From: Pseudobutyrivibrio ruminis HUN009
GTDB taxonomy: Bacteria; Bacillota; Clostridia; Lachnospirales; Lachnospiraceae
NCBI RefSeq assembly: GCF_000703005.1
Contig: NZ_JNLH01000001.1
Location: forward strand, 2,225,001-2,289,000
Direction of reading: 5' to 3'
DNA: 64,000 nt
Part shown: positions 32,788 through 41,179 of the stretch, in pieces
Numbering within the stretch: position 1 is the stretch's first letter
How the letters are laid out: the number at the start of each line of letters is the position of its first letter
Notes under the pieces: model-generated
Seen by the model: the letters and a program-made list of their open reading frames with translations, nothing else
What the model was told of the DNA's origin: nothing
The model's database searches: none
Program-made: the position numbers and the translations under genes

Positions 32788-33744
32788 TTATTTACGAGCG
32801 GTAATATTTACCCACTCACCCTGATAATTAATCTCAACTATAGTAAGTCCAACTGCTTCAAGAGCTTCTTTTACTTCATTCTCCTTGAAGTTGATAATTC
32901 CAGAAGAAATGAAATAAGCTCCCTTTTTCAATGTTGGATAAATAGCTGGCGCCATGCCGATGATGATGTCTGCAAGAATATTTGCAACAACTACATCATA
33001 TTTTTCATAGCCCACCTTGTCCTGTAAATCCTTATCCTCAGTAAGATTTCCAACATAGAAATCTCCTGCATCCTTTGAAATATGATTTACTTCGAAGTTT
33101 TCGTATGTCGATTCGATACAATCTTCATCGATATCTGTACCAACGATATGGCACTTACCATCTAAAAGCTTATTAGCAATAATAGAAAGGATACCGCTGC
33201 CACAACCAATATCAAGAATCTCATCACCTGCTTTAAGGTATTTTTTGAGCTGTCTAATGCAAAGCTGAGTTGTCTCATGCTTTCCTGTACCGAAAGAAAC
33301 ACCTGGATCTATTTCAACAACAAGATTATCCTTTGCATCTGCTGGGATTTCCTCCCATGTAGGCTTGATAAGGATATCTTCGATATAGAAGGCCTTAAAG
33401 AATTCCTTCCAGTTATTAACCCAATCCTCTTGCTTTGTGATAGATGTATCGATTGTTCCTTCACCGATATCCATCATATCCTTAAGCTCTGCTAAGCCTG
33501 CCTTTACCTCAGAAAGCTTTGACTCATGATCCTCATCCTCTCCTAAATAAAAGCAAACTCTAGATGTACCGTCATCATCTGGCAAATCAGGCTGAAGCTC
33601 TTTGAATTCTCCACCCTGCTTTTCGCCAGAAACTGGAACATTATTTTCAATTTCAATTGAGACAATATCGAGCTCCATCAGCATTGCACTAACAAAATCC
33701 TCTGCCTCAGTTGTTGTATTTATAGAATATTTAATCCAATTCAT
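32788..33744 (-). CDS. prmA: Ribosomal protein L11 methyltransferase
   Basis: A 318-aa protein. An N-terminal substrate-recognition domain (about 1-90) precedes the SAM domain with VEIDPGVSFGTGKHETTQLCI, ILDIGCGSGILSIIANKL, DVVVANILADIII and SSGIINFKE. PrmA trimethylates L11 of the large ribosomal subunit. ATG at 33744 (MNWIKYSINT) has GAGGT just upstream; the alternative ATG at 33765 lies in the hairpin upstream. The gene begins directly after a terminator-like hairpin, so its expression depends on readthrough or on a promoter inside the upstream gene. Confidence 0.94.
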   Translation of the reverse strand: MNWIKYSINTTTEAEDFVSAMLMELDIVSIEIENNVPVSGEKQGGEFKELQPDLPDDDGTSRVCFYLGEDEDHESKLSEVKAGLAELKDMMDIGEGTIDTSITKQEDWVNNWKEFFKAFYIEDILIKPTWEEIPADAKDNLVVEIDPGVSFGTGKHETTQLCIRQLKKYLKAGDEILDIGCGSGILSIIANKLLDGKCHIVGTDIDEDCIESTYENFEVNHISKDAGDFYVGNLTEDKDLQDKVGYEKYDVVVANILADIIIGMAPAIYPTLKKGAYFISSGIINFKENEVKEALEAVGLTIVEINYQGEWVNITARK

Positions 33745-33759
33745 ATTTACCTCAAAAAA

Positions 33760-33787
33760 ACACATATCAGAATAATCTGATATGTGT
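33760..33787 (-). terminator. Terminator/attenuator between the DUF2225 gene and prmA
   Basis: An 11-base stem (33760-33770 / 33777-33787) with a six-base loop is followed on the minus strand by TTTTTTTGAGG. The U-tract runs straight into the prmA ribosome site. Confidence 0.75.
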
Positions 33788-33792
33788 CAATT

Positions 33793-34647
33793 CTACTTTG
33801 CTCCTTGTTTTGCAACAATATCTTCCTTAAGCTCTAAGCACTTATCCTTAAGCTTTCTGGAAGTACTTGGTGACTGAATAAGTCTTGCGATAAGCTTCAT
33901 AGCTGCATCGTATTTCTTGTAGTGAACTGACATATTAGCAAGCATGTATTCAACTGCCTCTGATGCCATTCCGCAATATGGAGGTGTTTCTGATGAAACT
34001 GCCTTCATAAATCCTTCGTATGCCTGTGAGTAGAAACCTTCGTATTCTTTTTGAATCATATCTACAATCTTTGGATCAGCATCCTTGTTTCCCTCAAGCT
34101 CCTTAAGCTGCGCTCTACGAAGCCATGCAATCTTAAGGCAAACATAAGCCTTTTCAGACATCTTTGCACGCTTTTTCATAGTACAAATCAATGCAAGCTT
34201 GAACTTTTCGATTGAATACTCGTATGAATATGTCTCAGGAAGTGCTGTCTCCTTCTGTGGCTTAAAGCTTGGACAGAACTCAGCTCTGATAAGCTTTACA
34301 CGTGCTGTGTCAATCTTAGCAAATGTAGTATCGAGAGCAGAATAGCCGCAGTTTGGGCATGACATAAAGTCGTATTTGCACTTATCAACATGCTCGTAAT
34401 TAGGTCTTAAATCGAAATCAGGCTCTAATCTCTTGAGCTTTGTAGTAAGCACAGCCTTTATTGGAAATTCCTTATCACAAACTGGACATCTAACCTTTTT
34501 ATCGATAATAAAATCTTTCTCAGTTTTAACAACAGGAGCCGCAGCTGTCTTTTGTGCAGCATCCTTCTTAGGCTTGTCGTCCGCCAAAATATCAAGCTCT
34601 CCGTCCATAGAGAAGCCGAATTTTTCCATTCCAGATAATAAATTCAT
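33793..34647 (-). CDS. DUF2225 family zinc-ribbon/TPR protein
   Basis: A 284-aa protein. An N-terminal linker precedes two CxxC pairs, VRCPVCDKEFP (about 53-63) and MSCPNCGYSALD (about 94-105), with a Cys/His between them, typical of a DUF2225 zinc ribbon. A helical TPR-like C-terminus (about 135-280) contains YSIEKFKLALICTMKKR and EYMLANMSVHYKKYDAAMKL. The function is unknown; cytoplasmic scaffold or redox-linked roles are guesses. It starts after AAAGGATT and lies 38 bp after glnS on the same strand. Confidence 0.82.
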   Translation of the reverse strand: MNLLSGMEKFGFSMDGELDILADDKPKKDAAQKTAAAPVVKTEKDFIIDKKVRCPVCDKEFPIKAVLTTKLKRLEPDFDLRPNYEHVDKCKYDFMSCPNCGYSALDTTFAKIDTARVKLIRAEFCPSFKPQKETALPETYSYEYSIEKFKLALICTMKKRAKMSEKAYVCLKIAWLRRAQLKELEGNKDADPKIVDMIQKEYEGFYSQAYEGFMKAVSSETPPYCGMASEAVEYMLANMSVHYKKYDAAMKLIARLIQSPSTSRKLKDKCLELKEDIVAKQGAK

Positions 34648-34685
34648 TTTGCAATCCTTTTCTAATAGATTACTAAATCTATAAC

Positions 34686-36356
34686 TTAGTTGTTTGTAGG
34701 CAATTTAAATGAGCTCTTTAAAGAAACAATTCTATTAAACACTAATGCATCTGGCTTTGAATCTTTACAATCAACGCAGAAGAATCCTTGTCTAACAAAT
34801 TGGAAACTATCATAAGCCTTGGCATCCTTAAGAGATGGCTCAACAAGACAATCTTTAAGAACTGTAAGTGAGTTTGGATTAAGATTTAAACTACCATCCT
34901 CATTATACACTCCTTTTTCTTCATCTACAATGTTTTCATAGAGACGAACCTCTGCCTTAAGAGCTGTCTTAGCTGCAACCCAGTGAATTGTTCCCTTAAC
35001 CTTACGTCCATCAGGAGCATCGCCACCCTTTGTAGCTGGGTCATATGTACAGTGAATGCATGTAACCTTGCCGTTTTCATCTGTCTCATAGCTTGTGCAT
35101 GTTACAAAGTATGCATTCATTAAACGTACTTCATTGCCTGGATAAAGTCTGAAATACTTCTTAGGAGGCTCAATCATGAAGTCCTCTCTATCGATGTAAA
35201 GCTCCTTGCCAAATGGAACCTGTCTGCTACCAAGCTCAGGATTCTCAAGGTTGTTTGGAGCATCGAGCCATTCAACATCGTCGCTCTCATAATTATCAAT
35301 AACAAGCTTAACTGGATCAAGAACGGCCATAACACGACCACGGCTTGTCTTTAAGTCTTCTCTGATGCAGTACTCAAGCATTGCATAATCAGATGAAGAA
35401 TTAGCCTTTGATACGCCAGAAAGCTCAACGAATTTTCTGATTGATGAAGGTGTAAAACCACGACGTCTAAGAGCTGCGATTGAAACAAGACGTGGATCAT
35501 CCCAACCATCTACAATTCCATCTTCAACAAGCTTTTTGATATATCTCTTTCCTGTAACAACATTTGTAAGATACATCTTTGCAAACTCAATCTGACGAGG
35601 TGGATTAGGGAAGCCTGCCGACTTAACAACCCAATCATATAGAGGTCTGTGATCCTCAAACTCTAATGTACAGATTGAATGTGTGATACCTTCAAATGCA
35701 TCCTCAAGTGGATGAGCGAAATCGTACATTGGGTAGATACACCATTTATCACCTGTATTGTGATGTGTCATATGAGCAACTCTGTAGAGAATTGGATCTC
35801 TCATATTGATGTTAGGTGAAGCCATATCGATTTTTGCTCTAAGAGTATGACTACCATCCTCGTACTTACCAGCCTTCATATCTTCGAACATAGCAAGGTT
35901 TTCTTCGATAGAACGATTTCTGTTTGGATCTTCCTTACCTGGGTGCTCGAAGTCACCACGATATTCTCTCATCTCATCAGCTTTAAGATCAGATACGTAA
36001 GCAAGGCCCTTCTTGATAAGGTCAACTGCTACTTCGTACATTCTGTCAAAGTAATTTGAAGCGAAATAGAGATGCTCACCCCAATCAGCTCCTAACCACT
36101 GAATATCTGCCTTAATTGAATCAACGAACTCTACCTTTTCCTTTGTAGGGTTTGTGTCGTCGAATCTCATGTGGAACTCACCGTTGTATTTCTCAGCGAG
36201 ACCATAGTTTAAAAGAATTGACTTTGCATGACCAATGTGCAAATAACCATTTGGCTCAGGTGGGAAACGTGTACAAACATGGTCGTAAACGCCCTCCTTT
36301 AAATCCTTGTCAATTTCAAGCTCGATAAAATTTTTGCTAACTACTTCTTCACTCAT
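34686..36356 (-). CDS. glnS: Glutaminyl-tRNA synthetase
   Basis: A 556-aa class I synthetase. The HIGH motif is PEPNGYLHIGHAKS, and MRFDDTNPTKE and the CTLEFEDHRPLYDW motif follow. GWDDPRLVSIAALRRRGFTPSSIRKF marks the GlnRS branch and distinguishes it from GltX. The C-terminal anticodon-binding beta-barrels (about 335-550) include VRLMNAYFV. At the KMSKS-loop position the sequence is VTGKRYIKKLV, where E. coli has VMSKRKL, so the loop is divergent but keeps the Lys-Arg. GlnRS in a Firmicute is a lineage-specific acquisition known in clostridia. It is in an operon with the rhomboid-like gene and DUF2225. Confidence 0.95.
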   Translation of the reverse strand: MSEEVVSKNFIELEIDKDLKEGVYDHVCTRFPPEPNGYLHIGHAKSILLNYGLAEKYNGEFHMRFDDTNPTKEKVEFVDSIKADIQWLGADWGEHLYFASNYFDRMYEVAVDLIKKGLAYVSDLKADEMREYRGDFEHPGKEDPNRNRSIEENLAMFEDMKAGKYEDGSHTLRAKIDMASPNINMRDPILYRVAHMTHHNTGDKWCIYPMYDFAHPLEDAFEGITHSICTLEFEDHRPLYDWVVKSAGFPNPPRQIEFAKMYLTNVVTGKRYIKKLVEDGIVDGWDDPRLVSIAALRRRGFTPSSIRKFVELSGVSKANSSSDYAMLEYCIREDLKTSRGRVMAVLDPVKLVIDNYESDDVEWLDAPNNLENPELGSRQVPFGKELYIDREDFMIEPPKKYFRLYPGNEVRLMNAYFVTCTSYETDENGKVTCIHCTYDPATKGGDAPDGRKVKGTIHWVAAKTALKAEVRLYENIVDEEKGVYNEDGSLNLNPNSLTVLKDCLVEPSLKDAKAYDSFQFVRQGFFCVDCKDSKPDALVFNRIVSLKSSFKLPTNN

Positions 36357-36394
36357 TATCTATTTATTGTCCCTTCAATAATTATATTTTAGAT

Positions 36395-37261
36395 TTATCT
36401 AATGTGATTGTGTGTAAACAAATGATCGCTGCAATATTCGTAATTTCCATTACATTTACTGCAGAATCTGAACTCCAAACCTGGGTTTGTAAGTTCTGTA
36501 CGTCCACATACTGCACATTTATGTCTCGCGATAGGCGTGCCGTCACGGTACTGAGTTCGTGGTGGCGTTACCTGTCGTTTAAACTCGTTACGTCTATGGA
36601 TGTCCTTTGGATTGAACCTCGCCATATTTCTAGTCATCATAAAGAAGATGAAGAAATTGAGTAGTGATGCAATCACTGGTACCGCTGCGAAAAATGCGCC
36701 TGCCATACAATATCTGACTACTTCGTATCCGATAATAACCAAATAGAAAATAGACATCCATTTCATCTTGATTGGTATGATGAAATATAAAAGCACCTGC
36801 ATATCTGGGAAGCATGTAGAAAATGCAAGGAAAATAGAAAGATTAATGTAGTAAGTGCTGGTAATCTGTCCTATATAGCCTACAGGTAATGCTCCACCAT
36901 AAATAAAGTATGTAATAAACGCTCCAAGTAGGGTGAAAACCATACCACCAAAAATATATACATTAAAGCGGAAAGCCCCCCATGTACGCTCTAGAGTCTG
37001 TCCTAATTGATAGTAAAGCATAAACATGATGACTGCCCAAATAATGCTGGTATCAGGTGGAATGATAACCCACGAAATAAGTCGCCAGATTTGCCCATGG
37101 AGAATATAATATGGCTCCAGACTGAGAAAATTAAGATAAGGAACCCCGGTAAATCTCTGTCCAAAATATAATAAATATCCGATGGCGTATCCGCCAAGCA
37201 AATAAACTATCAAATTATTTATGGCGTATCGGCCAAATTTCTTCTCTAATTTGTCTAACAA
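36395..37261 (-). CDS. Rhomboid-superfamily membrane protein without catalytic serine, C-terminal zinc ribbon
   Basis: A 288-aa protein with about six membrane helices (between about 15 and 205) in a rhomboid/derlin-like pattern. It keeps the structural motifs HGQIWRLISWVIIPP and YYQLGQTLERTWGAFRFN. The protease GxSG motif is missing; the matching region reads LLGAFITYFIYGG. No membrane histidine partner is clear. The cytoplasmic tail carries a zinc ribbon, CAVCGRTELTNPGLEFRFCS and CNGNYEYCSDHLF (about 247-283). It is likely a pseudoprotease or client-binding protein. The start is TTG at 37261, with GGAGG seven bases upstream. It is the first gene before glnS. Confidence 0.75.
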   Translation of the reverse strand: MLDKLEKKFGRYAINNLIVYLLGGYAIGYLLYFGQRFTGVPYLNFLSLEPYYILHGQIWRLISWVIIPPDTSIIWAVIMFMLYYQLGQTLERTWGAFRFNVYIFGGMVFTLLGAFITYFIYGGALPVGYIGQITSTYYINLSIFLAFSTCFPDMQVLLYFIIPIKMKWMSIFYLVIIGYEVVRYCMAGAFFAAVPVIASLLNFFIFFMMTRNMARFNPKDIHRRNEFKRQVTPPRTQYRDGTPIARHKCAVCGRTELTNPGLEFRFCSKCNGNYEYCSDHLFTHNHIR

Positions 37262-37298
37262 AGTAAAACCTCCAAGTAAAAAACGACATAAATATAGA

Positions 37299-37336
37299 CT
37301 TTAAAGATTATACCTCTTTAAAGCCTATGTTATCAA
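37299..37336 (-). promoter_or_regulatory. Promoter of the rhomboid-like/glnS operon with an inverted repeat over the -10
   Basis: Minus-strand -35 TTGATA (37331-37336) and a perfect -10 TATAAT (37307-37312) have an 18-bp spacer. A 9-bp perfect inverted repeat, CTTTAAAGA (37299-37307) and TCTTTAAAG (37315-37323), brackets the -10 and covers the predicted start point. It looks like an operator. Confidence 0.6.
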
Positions 37337-37362
37337 CTAGATTTTTAGAATTAATAGTAATA

Positions 37363-38415
37363 TCACTGGGAATTAGTATACTTAAAAACATTCGTGTTAT
37401 CTATACGTTCATAAGGAACATAATAATATTTACCATCCTCCATTTGGATATCCTCTGGCGGTCTTCCATCTATTGCAATTCCCATAGACAATTCAGCTAT
37501 AATTCGCCCCTTTTCCTTAGCGTTATTCAAAGCAGTACCTTCGATTTTGCCTTCCGAAATGTCTAAAAGAACCTCTTCCTGACCATTCACTCCCACTATT
37601 AAAGGATTGTTTTGTACTCCAAATTCAGTCAATGCATCCAAAGCACCGAGAGCCATATTGTCATCGTTAGCAAGAACAAGCTCGATTTGTCTAGGATATC
37701 CTGCCAGCATAGATGTCATTTTAGTTTGGGCCTGTTTTCTATCCCAATTTGCGATTTCATCTCCAAGCATTTCCATCTCGTATCCTGCAGCTTTTATGGT
37801 TTCTACAGAAACTCTGCTTCGAAGGATTGCATCTTGATGGCCAGCCTCACCCTCTAAAAGAACATATTGTATGATGCCATCTCCATTAACATCTATCTCA
37901 TCAAATCGTTCATTCAAGGCGTCAATAACAATCTGCCCCTGTATCTTTCCGCTATCTTCAGGTCTGGCTCCAACATAATAAAGCTTATTAAAGCGCTTTA
38001 AATCATCCTCTACAAGCTCACGGTTAAAGAAAATGATCGGAACATCAGCCGATTTAGCAGCCTCAATTATCACTGAAGGGTCAGTTCTATCAACAAGGTT
38101 TACGCAGATAACGTCATAGTTTTTGTCAATAAAATCAATAACCTGGTCGTTTTGTACCAACTGGTTCTTGCCAGAATATACAACAGTACTATCTACTTCT
38201 AAATCATTTTCCGTACCATAGGCAGCAAGATAATCCTCGATATTATGCCTGATTTCTTCTGTAAAAGGATCATACTGATTGTACATAGTAATTCCAACCC
38301 TTATTACCTGAGGTTCAGTCTTTTCCTTGGATTGAACCATATGGTAGCCCCCAAAAATACCGCCAGCCACAGCAATTAATGCTATTCCACACAAAAATAA
38401 CCTTCTCTTACTCAT
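37363..38415 (-). CDS. Membrane-tethered galactose/glucose-binding protein (MglB-like), probable sensor
   Basis: A 350-aa periplasmic-binding-protein type 1 fold. The MglB calcium loop is clear: DVNGDGIIQYVLLEGEAGHQD (about 185-205, matching the DxNxDG loop of MglB). NDDNMALGALDAL and the GTALNNAKEKGRI segment are also MglB-like. The N-terminus has a hydrophobic helix (about 5-24) but no lipobox cysteine after it, so it is probably an uncleaved membrane anchor. No permease follows; instead the gene ends a run of response regulator, kinase and a second binding protein. I infer a sugar sensor feeding the kinase. Confidence 0.8.
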   Translation of the reverse strand: MSKRRLFLCGIALIAVAGGIFGGYHMVQSKEKTEPQVIRVGITMYNQYDPFTEEIRHNIEDYLAAYGTENDLEVDSTVVYSGKNQLVQNDQVIDFIDKNYDVICVNLVDRTDPSVIIEAAKSADVPIIFFNRELVEDDLKRFNKLYYVGARPEDSGKIQGQIVIDALNERFDEIDVNGDGIIQYVLLEGEAGHQDAILRSRVSVETIKAAGYEMEMLGDEIANWDRKQAQTKMTSMLAGYPRQIELVLANDDNMALGALDALTEFGVQNNPLIVGVNGQEEVLLDISEGKIEGTALNNAKEKGRIIAELSMGIAIDGRPPEDIQMEDGKYYYVPYERIDNTNVFKYTNSQ

Positions 38416-38424
38416 TACATCCTC

Positions 38425-39369
38425 TTATTTAACAAATGGAAATAGGATTTTTTCATACTCCTCTGAATAAATCTGTTCTTTATTGATTATGTAATAAAGA
38501 GGCACGCCTTCATCAGAAACCTTTTCTCCATTATTAAGCACAGCCTTTACCGCCAAATACCCCATCGTGTAATCATCTTTGCAAGCAAGAGCCTGAATCA
38601 AGCCACTGTCGAGATAATAAACAGCCGCCTGTCTATCGTCGACTCCATAAATTGCAAAATCAGATTTTTGATCAATCCCCAATGACATTGCAGAATCAAG
38701 CACATTATCATCCAGCAGAATCATTCCACTATACAAACCAGATCTATAAATATTGTAAATATGGTTTATCAAGGAGCTGTCGTCCATTGTGACAAGTTCC
38801 TTTTTCAAATAAACCTCTGAATCTTCTACTGATTCTTCTAGTCCATGGATAAAATTGCAGTTGTTCACCGATTCATTGCTGTACATAACATACAACGCCC
38901 CAGTAAGCCCACTATCAATAATGTATTTTCCATAGTCGGAACCCATTGAATAGTCATCAGCTATGATAGAGTATTTATCATCATCACAATTTCCATTCTT
39001 TACAAATCTAACTTTGTTTTTTAGCCCCTGTTCTTTGATATAAGTGTACAACTCATCATAAAAGCCTGAGGCAACATATACATATTCTGCTCCCTCGTAT
39101 ATCTGTCTATTGATTAACTCAATTTCTCCTTCCACCCCAGCAGATGTAGGACTATTCAAAAATGTAACCTGACACTTATTATCCAGCGCAGCTGTTTCTG
39201 CACCAGATTTTAATGTTTCCCAATCATCCAGATTGTCTCCAGTCACAACAAATGAAATACGCTCATCCTCGCCCTCAAATACGCTTGAGTTGGCGTATAC
39301 ATAAAACTCACCAATGATTAACAAGAGAAGAACCAGGAACATGCCGATAAAGAATCTATTTCGTCTCAT
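38425..39369 (-). CDS. Second membrane-tethered sugar-binding protein, divergent
   Basis: A 314-aa protein with an N-terminal hydrophobic helix (about 7-26), no lipobox, and a divergent type 1 periplasmic-binding fold. Visible are ISFVVTGDNLDDWETLKSGA, YVYVASGFYD, YGKYIIDSGLTGALYVM and YLAVKAVLNNGEKV. It lacks the calcium loop of the neighbouring MglB-like protein, and its ligand is unknown. ATG at 39369 is chosen (AGGAGG eight bases upstream; the GTG at 39378 touches that site). It overlaps the kinase gene by 14 bp, so the kinase and this protein are translationally linked, suggesting a stoichiometric sensor complex. Confidence 0.72.
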   Translation of the reverse strand: MRRNRFFIGMFLVLLLLIIGEFYVYANSSVFEGEDERISFVVTGDNLDDWETLKSGAETAALDNKCQVTFLNSPTSAGVEGEIELINRQIYEGAEYVYVASGFYDELYTYIKEQGLKNKVRFVKNGNCDDDKYSIIADDYSMGSDYGKYIIDSGLTGALYVMYSNESVNNCNFIHGLEESVEDSEVYLKKELVTMDDSSLINHIYNIYRSGLYSGMILLDDNVLDSAMSLGIDQKSDFAIYGVDDRQAAVYYLDSGLIQALACKDDYTMGYLAVKAVLNNGEKVSDEGVPLYYIINKEQIYSEEYEKILFPFVK

Positions 39370-41179
39370 TTCCGTCACCTCCTATGTAATCCTTGTAGTA
39401 GATTTTTGGCAAATGAATTATGGCAGTGGTTCCTACATCCAATTCACTTTCAATTTTCAGGCCATAGTCCTCCTTAAAATAAAGATTAATACGCTGATTG
39501 ATGTTCCACAATCCAATACCAGAGCCTTTACCTTGAGATTTGCCCTTTTCCTTAAGCAAATCCTTTAGTTTCTCAGGAGGAATTCCCATTCCATTATCCT
39601 TAACTTCGATATAAATATCTCCATCCTTTTCATAGCCTTTTATATCAATCACACCTTCATCATACAAATCCCCCACAGCATGATAAATGGCATTCTCTAT
39701 TAAAGGCTGAATAATAAGCTTAATGGTGATGCAATCCTCAATAGCGGGATCAACATCGATGTTTGCTTCAAACTTATTTTTATAACGAACCTTTTGAATC
39801 GCTAAATAATTCTTTGCATGAGTAATCTCATCTCTGATTGTAATGATATTGTTCCCCTTGCTAAGACTAATTCTAAATAGGGAAGCAAGGCTTGTAATCA
39901 TAGAAATAGCTTCTGGATATTTCTCCGATTCAATCATCCAAACAACGGAATCCAATGTGTTATACAGGAAGTGAGGATTTATCTGAGCTTGCAAAGCATT
40001 TAATTCGGATTTACGTTTTTCTTTTTGCTCCGCAACGCTTTCTTCCATCATGGTTCTCATCTGAACTACCAGAGATTTTATGGTACGGCCCAGATGCCTG
40101 ATTTCATGAGTTCCACCAATAAATATTACATCCTCATCAAGCATACCTGCATCGATAACCCCAATAGAATCCTCTAGCTTCTTAATAGGGTTAGTAACCA
40201 CTCTTGCAATGAAAAGGTTTCCAAAAAGAATCATAAAAATAGTTATTGTAAGAATAATAAGCATGAATACACGCAGCTGGAAGCTTTCGCCTATCAGCTC
40301 CTTTACAGGTGTTACGGATACAATTTTCCAGCCTGTGTAGCCTACCGTCTTTACGATAACTGCTCTTTCATTGCCTTCAAATGTCTCGATATAATTTCCA
40401 TCATCATAGCTAGCCGCCACAATATTGTTTTCATTAGCAAGACCTGAATATATAGCCTTTTGGGCAGGATGATAGATAATCTCCCCGTTTGAATCTATCA
40501 AGTATACATAGCCCTCACCAGACTCATTCGCCTTCATGAACATCTGCTCTATTGCGGAATAGTTCATGTCTACCAAAAGGATGCCTCGCCTGATATAGCC
40601 CATGTAATTTAAATCAATACTACGGGTGAGCGAAACAACCCAATAATATCGATAATTATCACTTTCAAACATGTTTTGAACATGTGGCTCCGAGAAGTGG
40701 AAATTCTCTGCTTTCTCTTCTTCAGTATCGCTAAACCAGGACTGCTCCGTAAAATCCACCCCATTTTTTCTGGTGGCGATTGGCGCAGCAGAAATAAGGG
40801 CTCCATCCTGGGAAATGCATGCGATACTTATGAGATCATCCTTGTTTGCCTCGTACAGGATGTCCATTTCTTTAGTCATACTATCGCTAGTTAAATCCAA
40901 ATTCTTGATTACGCTGTAGTACATACTATTGGAAACGCCCATCATATTACGTAAATACGAATTAAGATTCCAGCTTATCTGCTCTACTATCTTCTCATCG
41001 TTATCAATAGCATTCTGTCTGGATGTATTGATATAGTTGGTATAAAAGGCCATAGCCATAAAGCTCATGCTGATTATGGCAACCAACGTAAAGGAAATAG
41101 AAATAACAAGCTGTATACTCCTTCGCTTTGACGCGCGACGCAATCTATAAAATTGATTTTGAAAATCAAATAGTTTCAT
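39356..41179 (-). CDS. Cache-domain sensor histidine kinase, LytS/YesM type
   Basis: A 607-aa membrane kinase. TM1 (about 22-46), an extracellular dCache-like sensor (about 47-300, with GYVYLIDSNGEIIYHP), TM2 (about 303-323) and HAMP (about 325-377) lead to a His_kinase domain with phospho-acceptor His403 in QAQINPHFLYNTLD. The ATPase domain has NPLIENAIYHAV, DNGMGIP and GSGIGLWNINQRI. It overlaps the response regulator stop as TGATG. It is likely activated by sugar bound to the tethered proteins encoded downstream or by direct Cache ligand binding; its partner is the AraC-type regulator. Confidence 0.9.
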   Translation of the reverse strand: MKLFDFQNQFYRLRRASKRRSIQLVISISFTLVAIISMSFMAMAFYTNYINTSRQNAIDNDEKIVEQISWNLNSYLRNMMGVSNSMYYSVIKNLDLTSDSMTKEMDILYEANKDDLISIACISQDGALISAAPIATRKNGVDFTEQSWFSDTEEEKAENFHFSEPHVQNMFESDNYRYYWVVSLTRSIDLNYMGYIRRGILLVDMNYSAIEQMFMKANESGEGYVYLIDSNGEIIYHPAQKAIYSGLANENNIVAASYDDGNYIETFEGNERAVIVKTVGYTGWKIVSVTPVKELIGESFQLRVFMLIILTITIFMILFGNLFIARVVTNPIKKLEDSIGVIDAGMLDEDVIFIGGTHEIRHLGRTIKSLVVQMRTMMEESVAEQKEKRKSELNALQAQINPHFLYNTLDSVVWMIESEKYPEAISMITSLASLFRISLSKGNNIITIRDEITHAKNYLAIQKVRYKNKFEANIDVDPAIEDCITIKLIIQPLIENAIYHAVGDLYDEGVIDIKGYEKDGDIYIEVKDNGMGIPPEKLKDLLKEKGKSQGKGSGIGLWNINQRINLYFKEDYGLKIESELDVGTTAIIHLPKIYYKDYIGGDGNETK

